Assembly: GCA_003649915.1 (NCBI GenBank)
Contig: QMTG01000011.1
Location: forward strand, 1-16,051
Direction of reading: 5' to 3'
Length of the DNA stretch: 16,051 nt
From: Thermoplasmata archaeon
GTDB lineage: Archaea; Thermoplasmatota; Thermoplasmata; B31-G17
Within the stretch, counting starts at the first letter, position 1. Each line of letters begins with the position of its first letter. Positions 1-5,707 of the stretch are shown in pieces. The position numbers were made by a program, and so were the translations under genes. The notes under the pieces are model-generated. The model did no database searches. It worked only from the letters and a program-made list of their open reading frames with translations, and was not told the DNA's origin.

Positions 1-264
1 AATATCCCCCGTGCACATCGAAAACCCTGTCTTATACGCTCTACCGTATCCGCGCCTGGGCTCGTTTATAACAATGGCGCCCTTTTCCTTGGCTATCTCC
101 ACGGTTCTATCTGTGCTGTTGGTATCCACAACTATGACCTCAACATCCTTAAACTCGCTCCTTGGTATAGAGTCTATCACCTGCCCTATAGTTTCTTCCT
201 CGTTTATTGTGGGTATTACCATGCTTAACTTCAACTCTTTGAGTGCACCCTTTTCACCATACAT
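1..264 (-). CDS. Family 2 glycosyltransferase, 5' part (runs off the left edge)
   Basis: The minus strand reads 88 codons from an ATG at 264 to the window edge with no stop. The N-terminus holds the classic GT2 start SMVIPTINEEETIGQVIDSI (residues 14-33), then VIVVDTNSTDRT with the first nucleotide-binding aspartate, and RRGYGRAYKTGF, which is typical of dolichyl-phosphate mannose/glucose synthase-like enzymes. The catalytic DxD region lies beyond the window. By family, it would transfer a sugar from a nucleotide sugar to a polyprenyl phosphate or glycan at the cytoplasmic face of the membrane. The ATG at 264 is preceded by GGTGG (minus strand) and a TATA-like box at 298-305. A similar GT2 lies at 15105-15788. 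The substrate cannot be told. Confidence 0.88.
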   Translation of the reverse strand, partial: MYGEKGALKELKLSMVIPTINEEETIGQVIDSIPRSEFKDVEVIVVDTNSTDRTVEIAKEKGAIVINEPRRGYGRAYKTGFSMCTGDI

Positions 265-297
265 CAAAACCGCCACCCTCGGGTATAGCGCCTTTCC

Positions 298-305
298 TAT
301 TTAAA
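298..305 (-). promoter_or_regulatory. TATA box of the left GT2
   Basis: The minus strand reads TTTAAATA. Its centre is about 37 nt upstream of the ATG at 264, which predicts a start of transcription near 275 and a leader of about 11 nt. GGTGG lies in that short leader. Confidence 0.45.
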
Positions 306-444
306 GTTTCAATAAATCATTAACGCGACGTGTATTTTGAGGGATTTTTACGAATCTTTTGACAAAAATTAAAATATAACAGCCCCCCATGTTATCATAA
401 AATGTGTGGAGAGAGTGCAGGGATGCTGCATTGTTGAGAGTTAA

Positions 445-588
445 ACCTGCCAAGTCAAAACATCAGGTGTGGGCATAGAAGCAAATGTGCAAGATGGCTT
501 TATACCATAGGCTTATACTATAGGCGCAATCGAGGCCATTGTTATCTTAGTCCTAAGTGTTGCGGTTGTGCGATTCAGGATGCGGTAA
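445..588 (+). pseudogene. Remnant of a surface protein C-terminus: IPG-like motif, membrane segment, basic tail
   Basis: One frame reads, after a TAA at 442-444, GVGIEANVQDGFIP, then TAG (508-510), then AYT, IGAIEAIVILVLSVAVV, RFRMR and TAA (586-588). A Pro(-Gly) turn, one hydrophobic helix and a short Arg-rich end form the usual shape of archaeal PGF-CTERM-like anchors on S-layer or secreted proteins. The TAG lies inside an imperfect 13-nt tandem repeat (TATACCATAGGCT then TATACTATAGGCG, 501-526). Removing the 15 nt at 508-522 would rejoin GFIP to GAIEAI and restore an IPG motif in frame. No start codon or upstream domain survives. This is inference from a short stretch; chance similarity is possible. 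Confidence 0.4.
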
Positions 589-677
589 GTAACTTAGGCA
601 ATGGCTGCAAACACTCCTGCAGATCATTTGGTTAATCCTTGCATTGATGTTAGAATTCTGGAATATACAAAAACAGT

Positions 678-1646
678 CTAGTTCATCAAATAATCCAATA
701 ACGTGTCAAAATCTCTCTCGTACTCTTTAGCCGTGGGCTGCCTATGATAGTTATATATTACGCCACCGGGAAACTCATTATAATAGGGGCGATCGCAATG
801 AGGGCATCCTGATGTTAGAAAAGCCCTTGGCGACATTAAATCCTCAAGCCCTTTTATGCCCCTCAGCCTTCCACCATCAAAAACAAAGTCTGACAGCCCG
901 TATCCATACTCGTATATCAGGTATCTTGATGCCTGTATTGCTCGATACCTGCCAACTTTTGGTCTTCTAATTTTTTTTGCCCAATTACCATATAAGCGAT
1001 TTAAAGTAGGAGTGTACGAAAAGAGAGCGGTGTTAGCGCCCATATCCCTAAGTTTTATCATTGTTTTTATAGCGTCGTGGTCGTTTTCCCCCAAGCCTAT
1101 TATTAGATGCGCTGTGGCATTTCCAAAAACTGCGAGAGCGTTTTCCAAGCCCTTCCAAAACTGCTCCCATATCCACCTATTTCCAATACCCACACCTTTT
1201 ACATTATCAAACACCTCCTTGGTACATCCATCAAATGCCACGCTCACCCTCTCAACCCCCTCTCTCCTCAACGCCATGTATGCGTTTTTGGCCAAGGGGT
1301 GTATTGATACGGATACGGGCATATCAATAGCCCTCCTGATTTTTCTTAGAGTATGTTCGAGGTCTTTGAGTACGCCCGGATACGTTGTACACTGCAGGCA
1401 AATCCTAGAAAAATCATTGAGTTTTGTATGTGCAAAGAATGTATCGCCAACGGCATACCATGTAACCCTAGACAGGCGAACCTTATTCTCATTGGATGGT
1501 TTTGGCGCACTCCTCCGCATAGCGCAAAAGGCGCAGTTATTCATGCAATAACTTCCAAGGACAAAGTACGCGGTTTTTTGCTCGAATTCTTGTCCCTTAA
1601 TAAGCCCAAGGCGTATCAGTGTTCCTAGGGAGGCGTAAACTTTCAT
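678..1646 (-). CDS. Radical SAM enzyme related to biotin/lipoate synthases (COG2516-like)
   Basis: This is a 322-residue protein. The radical SAM [4Fe-4S] motif is CMNNCAFC (Cys34, Cys38, Cys41; CxxxCxxC), following a beta strand ending YFVLGSY. Further cysteines sit at RICLQC (Cys83, Cys86), and near the C-terminus at TSGCPHCDRPYYNE (Cys281, Cys284), a CxxC that could bind an auxiliary cluster or deliver sulfur. The layout resembles the archaeal 'biotin synthase-related' radical SAM group, which includes the two-part lipoyl synthases LipS1/LipS2. A sulfur-insertion role is therefore plausible, but the substrate is not proven. The ATG overlaps the stop of the upstream coiled-coil gene as ATGA, so the two are probably co-translated. 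No strong Shine-Dalgarno sequence is seen. No lipoate- or biotin-dependent enzyme is encoded nearby. Confidence 0.85.
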   Translation of the reverse strand: MKVYASLGTLIRLGLIKGQEFEQKTAYFVLGSYCMNNCAFCAMRRSAPKPSNENKVRLSRVTWYAVGDTFFAHTKLNDFSRICLQCTTYPGVLKDLEHTLRKIRRAIDMPVSVSIHPLAKNAYMALRREGVERVSVAFDGCTKEVFDNVKGVGIGNRWIWEQFWKGLENALAVFGNATAHLIIGLGENDHDAIKTMIKLRDMGANTALFSYTPTLNRLYGNWAKKIRRPKVGRYRAIQASRYLIYEYGYGLSDFVFDGGRLRGIKGLEDLMSPRAFLTSGCPHCDRPYYNEFPGGVIYNYHRQPTAKEYERDFDTLLDYLMN

Positions 1647-2506
1647 ATTTTTCCAGCCTTCTGAAGCATGAATAAGTCTTCAGTACTGAGTTTCTCACCC
1701 CTTTTGAACTTATCAAACAACTCTTCAATTATTTTCTTCTCATAAGTTACCTTTTTCTTTTCCCACGCTTCTTTTTGCTTAAGACCCGTTATTATCTTGT
1801 CATAATCTCGCACAAGTCTCATGTGCTCCAGGTACTTCTTATGCTCCTCATCAGCCATTGCTTTGATATCCAGAAACTTCTGATGGCATTTATCACCCTC
1901 AAGCCTCGCTTTTGTTGCTTTATCGTAAAGTTCAACCATTGAATCATGCTCCTCCTGTGCCCTTCTTGCGTACTCCTCAACCTTTTTGTGCCATTCATCA
2001 CTTTCTTTCCTGAGAGCCTCAATCTCCTCTACAAGCCTTCTTATCTCCTCATTCTGCATGAGCATTTTTTCCTTTCTATCAATCTCAGCCTTAATCCTAG
2101 ATAAGATCTCTATGAGTTCCTTTTCCTTCTGCGGTGTGAGCACCATGGTCATTTGTTTGAACTCCAGTTCTTTCAACTCTCTTTTCAGCCTGCCAAGGGG
2201 CTTGCCATCCCGTGGAAGAAAGTTCCTTTTAAGTTTGTCAAGTTTTGCCCTAAGATCTGATATTTTTTTTACAATATCATCTCTCTTTTTCTTGGCATCT
2301 CTAGCCTTTCTGTTAAACTCGTTTCTTCGCTTTTGGTGCTCTGCTGCCTTATCCAAGCACTCCCTAGCAACGGCGTTGAACTCGTCCCTTTTATCTGCCC
2401 ATTTCTTGGCTTCAGCGTTAAGTTCATCCCTCTTTTTTCTGGCCTTCTCCGCAAGTTCAAGTTCTTTTTTTCGCCTTTCTTCAAGTTCTGGAAGCAAATC
2501 TCCCAT
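1643..2506 (-). CDS. Archaeal coiled-coil protein, COG1340-like
   Basis: This 287-residue protein is very rich in Lys, Glu and Arg and is almost wholly predicted coiled coil, without signal peptide or membrane segment. Two helical arms flank a short break at FLPRDGKPLG (about 96-105), followed by a conserved-looking block LKELEFKQMTMVLTPQKEKEL, the pattern I associate with the uncharacterised archaeal COG1340 family. In the N-terminal arm a KRDE[LF]N-like motif recurs at residues 25, 39, 60 and 74, spaced 14, 21 and 14, all multiples of a heptad. The C-terminus is a short helical hairpin (FKRGEKLSTEDLFMLQKAGKI). Function is unknown; it may be structural or a scaffold. Its stop overlaps the radical SAM start by 4 nt. 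A strong GGAGG precedes the ATG. Confidence 0.85.
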   Translation of the reverse strand: MGDLLPELEERRKKELELAEKARKKRDELNAEAKKWADKRDEFNAVARECLDKAAEHQKRRNEFNRKARDAKKKRDDIVKKISDLRAKLDKLKRNFLPRDGKPLGRLKRELKELEFKQMTMVLTPQKEKELIEILSRIKAEIDRKEKMLMQNEEIRRLVEEIEALRKESDEWHKKVEEYARRAQEEHDSMVELYDKATKARLEGDKCHQKFLDIKAMADEEHKKYLEHMRLVRDYDKIITGLKQKEAWEKKKVTYEKKIIEELFDKFKRGEKLSTEDLFMLQKAGKI

Positions 2507-2512
2507 ATTTTT

Positions 2513-2517
2513 CCTCC
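2513..2517 (-). promoter_or_regulatory. Shine-Dalgarno of the coiled-coil gene
   Basis: The minus strand reads GGAGG, six bases before the ATG at 2506. It fixes the start of the coiled-coil gene and shows that this transcript has a leader. Confidence 0.7.
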
Positions 2518-2588
2518 GAAAATGCTATTGGCAGCAACCAAAAAACAATTACCTCTTAATAACAATTTCGGATACTACACAAGCGGAG

Positions 2589-2596
2589 AAATATAG
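2589..2596 (-). promoter_or_regulatory. Possible TATA box of the coiled-coil/radical SAM operon
   Basis: The minus strand reads CTATATTT in the gap after the Pop5-like gene. It predicts transcription from about 2566 and a leader near 60 nt with the GGAGG site. Another AT-rich candidate, TTGTTATTAAG, lies nearer the gene at about 2555-2565. Confidence 0.35.
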
Positions 2597-2622
2597 CGCC
2601 TTCTTTGTATTTCAGACAAATT

Positions 2623-2973
2623 TTATGGGTCTAAGGGCTGCGGCATGAACTTGTAATACTCCGATAACACCCTCTTTGCCTTCCTGATAGTTCCCGTAGT
2701 TTTCAGCGAAATAATTTTTACAGCACCGTACTTGAATGTTGACAGGTGTTTTATAACATCCTCTTTTTGTCTGTTCGTGCATCGAACAATGCCAAAAACG
2801 CCATCGTAGTAAACAAGGTAGGGGCGATACTTCAACCTATTCATGTGCCCTATCAAAACCCTCTTGGGCACAGGACACCACACCCTAAATACAACATACC
2901 TTCTTCTTTCTCCTTTCCCTTTTCTCGCATTACCTTTTACACCCACCTTTATCACCGTGTTTGAAGTGCTCAT
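2623..2973 (-). CDS. rnp2: Ribonuclease P protein subunit Pop5/Rpp14-like (Rnp2)
   Basis: This small basic protein of up to 116 residues has the Pop5/Rpp14 pattern: a basic N-terminus leading to RRRYVVFRVW, a middle block GVFGIVRCTNRQKEDVIKHL, and the diagnostic end TTGTIRKAKRVLSEYYKF (compare family S-G-T-I-[KR]-x-[AC]-[KR]). Archaeal Pop5 pairs with Rpp30 in RNase P, which trims tRNA 5' ends. No tRNA or Rpp30 gene is in the window. The start is uncertain: the ATG at 2973 overlaps thiL by 44 nt, with GGGGT almost touching it. A GTG at 2946 has GGTGA five bases upstream and would give 107 residues, closer to where family members begin. It is last in the ferredoxin-reductase-ThiL operon. Confidence 0.72.
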   Translation of the reverse strand: MSTSNTVIKVGVKGNARKGKGERRRYVVFRVWCPVPKRVLIGHMNRLKYRPYLVYYDGVFGIVRCTNRQKEDVIKHLSTFKYGAVKIISLKTTGTIRKAKRVLSEYYKFMPQPLDP

Positions 2974-3889
2974 ACCCCGCTAGGGGCAACGGTCTCTTTT
3001 CTCCATCAACAATCAGCACTTTTCCAAGATTCTTATCAACAACCCTGCCTATAACGGTCAAGGTATCCAAGACTGCCATGGCATCCCTGACCATATCCTC
3101 GGGAATAGTTATCATTAGTTCGAAGTCGCCACCGTAAGCGAGCGCATCATCAATGGACGCCCTTCCTTTCTCGCACATTTTCATTATTCTATCGCAAAGT
3201 GGAATATCATCCCTGTATATTTCTATACCAACACCTGAGGCATCAGCGATGTAGTGTGCGCTTATATACACACCATCAGACATATCAATACATGCATGAG
3301 CAAGCTCTGCCAGTTTTATTCCCTCATAAATGCGGGGCATGGGTCTCATAACATCATAGACCTCATCCTTTCCCCAAACCCCTTCCCTTATTTTTAGGAT
3401 TGCCGAGTAAGCCCTTCCAATCTCGCCAGTTATTGCAACAACATCCCCAACTCTAGCGTCGGACCTTTTCATTGGTCTTCCATCAACGATTCCTATTGCC
3501 GTTATCCCCACATTTGCACTCTTTCCTTCTTTTGTATCACCGCCAACAACCCTGCACCCGAAATGCCTTGCACAGTCATTTACTCCCTCAGCAATGGAGA
3601 GTGTATCACCGAGATCAAACTCGGGAGGTAGGGTGAAGTTAGAAACTATCGCAACGGGTTTGGCACCAGCTGATGCTAAATCGCTCATGCTAACCGCGCA
3701 TGCATACCAGCCAAAGTCTGCATAACTTGCACCTGGAACCATGTGCGTCTCCACGCCCACAGTATCTGAGGTTATTGCCAAAATTTTGCCCCCAACGCTT
3801 ATGTAGGCACAATCATCCACATCGCCTATACCAAACTTTTTCAATAACTCGCTCACCACTGCTCGCTCGCCCATATCGGATAGCCTCAT
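2930..3889 (-). CDS. thiL: Thiamine-monophosphate kinase
   Basis: ThiL uses ATP to phosphorylate thiamine monophosphate to thiamine diphosphate, the last step of the cofactor pathway, in the cytosol. The 319-residue protein shows the PurM/ThiL-like fold motifs: MGERAVVSELLKKFGIGDVDDCA (acidic Asp25-Asp26 binding Mg-phosphate), ITSDTVGVETH, SMSDLASAGAKPVAIV, VVGGDTKEG, and DMSDGVY in the C-terminal half, with AYGGDFELMITIP near residue 255. Length is normal. I place the start at the ATG at 3889, which overlaps the stop of the upstream reductase as ATGA with GGTGG before it, rather than at an upstream start four codons earlier at 3901. The 3' end overlaps the Pop5-like gene. Other thi genes are not present. 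Confidence 0.95.
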   Translation of the reverse strand: MRLSDMGERAVVSELLKKFGIGDVDDCAYISVGGKILAITSDTVGVETHMVPGASYADFGWYACAVSMSDLASAGAKPVAIVSNFTLPPEFDLGDTLSIAEGVNDCARHFGCRVVGGDTKEGKSANVGITAIGIVDGRPMKRSDARVGDVVAITGEIGRAYSAILKIREGVWGKDEVYDVMRPMPRIYEGIKLAELAHACIDMSDGVYISAHYIADASGVGIEIYRDDIPLCDRIMKMCEKGRASIDDALAYGGDFELMITIPEDMVRDAMAVLDTLTVIGRVVDKNLGKVLIVDGEKRPLPLAGYEHFKHGDKGGCKR

Positions 3890-4971
3890 CCCCACCACCA
3901 CTTAAGGAATAGACGCGATAACGGGCCAAGTTTGAGGAGAACAATCCCAGGGCTTAGCTTTCTGAAAAGTCGTATAATGTCTTCGTCCCTGCCAGTTGTG
4001 GCTTTCTGCTTGAGATAATAATTTCTTATAAGCCTTCTATGGTACTTTCTCCATATCGTTCTATACTCCTCAAGAGCAGACATATCCAAGTTTCTGTTTG
4101 CCACCTTTCCCGCAATCTCCCCTGCAATTTTTCCAGATAAAAGAGCTGTGTGTATTCCCCCGCCTCCAGCAGCATTGGAAAATCTTGCGGCATCACCCAC
4201 GAGCATAAAATTCTTCACAACATAGCGGTTTATTGGCAGAGACAATGGAACACAGCCTGCCGTAAACCTAACAGCCCTTGCCCCTGGGCATCTTTTTTCC
4301 ACAAAGTCTTTGAGGATTTCTATCGCCCTCCTTCGCACAGAGCCCAATGTTATCACCCCCACGTTTGCCTCATCCCCCCTGCTGAACACCCAAGCGTATC
4401 CTCTTGGCACAATGTCATTTCTCAAATAAAACTCAGCGGTATGCCTGCCCACATCAACATCAACCATCGTATACTGCGCACACACACCGAGGTCTTCAGG
4501 TCTGAGTTTTGTTCTCACACCAACGTATCTTGCGATTTTCGACTCAACTCCATCAGCAATTATCACAATCTTTGCCCGTAATTTGCTACCATCAGCAAGA
4601 ATAACATCTCCGCCATTGATTCTGATAACGTTTTTGTTTAGCATTAATTCGGCACCGTACTTTATTGCTTTCATGGCGAGTTCTTTCTCAAAAACAACCC
4701 TGTCAATGCTCATGCCCTCAAGCGATGTTTTCACTGATATCTTCTTATCTTTTGGCAAATATACGATCGCTTCATTCATTGTATTGACAACCCATTTCTT
4801 GCTCAGATTCAAATCGCTTATGACCTCAAAGAATGTGCCCTCGGCGCATCTAACAGGTCTGCCTATTTCCTTCTTTCTATCCAAAATCACAGTGCTAGCA
4901 CCTTCCATTGCAGCGTATATTCCCGCAGCAAGCCCTCCAGGTCCTCCCCCGATGACTACAACATCGTACAT
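3886..4971 (-). CDS. Geranylgeranyl reductase family flavoprotein (archaeal lipid saturation)
   Basis: This 361-residue FAD enzyme belongs to the geranylgeranyl reductase family and probably saturates the isoprenoid chains of digeranylgeranylglycerophospholipids at the membrane surface. The N-terminus MYDVVVIGGGPGGLAAG is a dinucleotide-binding Rossmann motif. RPVRCAEG carries Cys42, the conserved cysteine of archaeal homologues. IIADGVESKIAR and VGDAARFSNAAGGGGIHTAL are the second and third FAD-contact motifs. The C-terminus is basic and hydrophobic, ending FLKWWWG, and could lie on the membrane. I use the ATG at 4971, five bases after the ferredoxin stop and directly before MYDVVVIGG; a longer frame from 5004 would overlap the ferredoxin. 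Placement behind a ferredoxin suggests that protein is the electron donor. Confidence 0.92.
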   Translation of the reverse strand: MYDVVVIGGGPGGLAAGIYAAMEGASTVILDRKKEIGRPVRCAEGTFFEVISDLNLSKKWVVNTMNEAIVYLPKDKKISVKTSLEGMSIDRVVFEKELAMKAIKYGAELMLNKNVIRINGGDVILADGSKLRAKIVIIADGVESKIARYVGVRTKLRPEDLGVCAQYTMVDVDVGRHTAEFYLRNDIVPRGYAWVFSRGDEANVGVITLGSVRRRAIEILKDFVEKRCPGARAVRFTAGCVPLSLPINRYVVKNFMLVGDAARFSNAAGGGGIHTALLSGKIAGEIAGKVANRNLDMSALEEYRTIWRKYHRRLIRNYYLKQKATTGRDEDIIRLFRKLSPGIVLLKLGPLSRLFLKWWWG

Positions 4972-4976
4972 CTCTA

Positions 4977-5156
4977 TCACAACTCCATTGCACCCATGGG
5001 GCACACCCTAACGCACTCTCCGCACCCTATGCATGCATCTTCATCCACAACCAGTACTGTTTCATAGAGCGTTATCGCATTTGCTGGGCAAACAGCCACA
5101 CACCCTCCGCAAAGCATACACTTATCCGCGTTGTGTCTAACCTTCTTCGATGCCAT
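4977..5156 (-). CDS. 2[4Fe-4S] ferredoxin
   Basis: This 59-residue protein is a bacterial-type two-cluster ferredoxin. It has two complete CxxCxxCxxxCP motifs, CMLCGGCVAVCP (Cys13, 16, 19, 23) and CIGCGECVRVCP (Cys42, 45, 48, 52), so both clusters can form. It is first in an operon with the geranylgeranyl reductase five bases downstream. In Methanosarcina a ferredoxin is known to support geranylgeranyl reductase, so this is probably the dedicated low-potential donor (inference). The frame can be extended to a TTG at 5180, but that codon lies inside the TATA box. The ATG at 5156 sits about 27 nt from the box centre, where transcription should begin, so the mRNA is probably leaderless. Confidence 0.93.
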   Translation of the reverse strand: MASKKVRHNADKCMLCGGCVAVCPANAITLYETVLVVDEDACIGCGECVRVCPMGAMEL

Positions 5157-5179
5157 GGCCTTCGTAATTGTGATAGTCA

Positions 5180-5187
5180 AATAAAAA
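5180..5187 (-). promoter_or_regulatory. TATA box of the ferredoxin-reductase-thiL-rnp2 operon
   Basis: The minus strand reads TTTTTATT (preceded by ATC). Its centre is about 27 nt from the ferredoxin ATG. The same CTTTTTAT core precedes the G1P dehydrogenase gene. Confidence 0.6.
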
Positions 5188-5199
5188 GATTTAGAGTGT

Positions 5200-5214
5200 A
5201 GTAATCACATTACT
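5200..5214. repeat. Short inverted repeat upstream of the ferredoxin promoter
   Basis: AGTAAT-CAC-ATTACT is a perfect 6-bp inverted repeat with a 3-nt spacer. It lies about 13 bp upstream of the ferredoxin TATA box and beyond the end of the UPF0179 gene. It could be a regulator site; its small size means chance is possible. Confidence 0.35.
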
Positions 5215-5254
5215 CGCTGTGGCTATGCAATGTGGAAATTAATTAGATAAGCGC

Positions 5255-5680
5255 TCACTCGACCGTGACAATACTTAAATTATACTTCATAGCGCAGTTG
5301 GCTTTTTTACCGACACTTTTGACTTTAAATTTCGCATCTCTCCTTACCCCGAGCGGGAAGCACCTCCTGTAATTTTCGCACTTCGGGTACATGCAATCCC
5401 TCTGCCCAAGCATTACCATGCTTCCCTCAATGGCGCTCTTTGTATCCACGCATATCTCCAATGGTACTTTTTCAACTTCCACAACCATGACGTTGCCCAT
5501 GTGCACCTTGCATTGGTGTTTTTTCTCCCTGACCTTTGTAACCCTATATTTTCCCCCAATATCCAAGTTAAAGCACACGTTTTTTAACTTGCAGTCCTTG
5601 CAGTTCTGTATGGGGCCCATGAATATGAATTCAAAACCAACTTTTGCAGAGTTTTCATCCAATAGCGTAATCATCACCAT
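5255..5680 (-). CDS. UPF0179 family cysteine-rich protein
   Basis: This 141-residue archaeal protein matches the UPF0179 pattern: FEFIFMGPIQNCKDCKLKNVCFNLDIGGKYRV at the N-terminus, then a beta-rich middle and a second cysteine block, QRDCMYPKCENYRRCFPLG. Nine cysteines (27, 30, 36, 57, 77, 96, 101, 107, 129) suggest bound iron-sulfur or zinc. There is no signal peptide or membrane helix. No function is established for the family as far as I know. It begins 27 nt after the G1P dehydrogenase stop with a very strong Shine-Dalgarno sequence, so it is probably the second gene of that operon. An alternative start two codons in (5674) is possible but worse spaced. Confidence 0.85.
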   Translation of the reverse strand: MVMITLLDENSAKVGFEFIFMGPIQNCKDCKLKNVCFNLDIGGKYRVTKVREKKHQCKVHMGNVMVVEVEKVPLEICVDTKSAIEGSMVMLGQRDCMYPKCENYRRCFPLGVRRDAKFKVKSVGKKANCAMKYNLSIVTVE

Positions 5681-5687
5681 GCCCTTT

Positions 5688-5694
5688 CACCTCC
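5688..5694 (-). promoter_or_regulatory. Shine-Dalgarno of the UPF0179 gene
   Basis: The minus strand reads GGAGGTG, an extended match to the 16S 3' end, seven bases before the ATG at 5680. It fixes that start and fits an internal operon gene. Confidence 0.75.
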
Positions 5695-5707
5695 ACATGA
5701 AATTTAT

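Larger units (their letters stand above)
265..677. other. Gene-poor gap with a decayed coding remnant
   Basis: This 413-nt stretch separates the left GT2 promoter from the end of the radical SAM gene. It has no intact ORF of note on either strand. It contains the GT2 promoter (298-305), an A-rich tract around 362-380, and a plus-strand remnant of a membrane-anchor tail (see 445-588). An AAAAA run at 669-673 gives a T-run on the minus strand just after the radical SAM stop and could be part of its terminator; no hairpin precedes it. I see no RNA gene here. Confidence 0.6.

Noticed and set aside
508..510. TAG as a pyrrolysine codon in the anchor remnant
   Set aside because: TAG is used as an ordinary stop in several intact genes here (radical SAM, HerA-like, FKBP, nadC), and the upstream frame also has a TAA, so decay is simpler.
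601..640. CTGCA...TGCAG inverted repeat in the left gap as a terminator or operator
   Set aside because: The 5-bp arms without a T-run are too weak to support a call.
856..1551. Long plus-strand ORF opposite the radical SAM gene
   Set aside because: It has no recognisable domain and mirrors codon structure of the well-supported minus-strand gene with its CxxxCxxC motif.
1986..2648. 220-residue Ser/Phe/Leu-rich plus-strand ORF opposite the coiled-coil gene
   Set aside because: It is the antisense image of Lys/Glu-rich codons, which always gives Ser/Phe/Leu-rich peptides; no start signal was seen.
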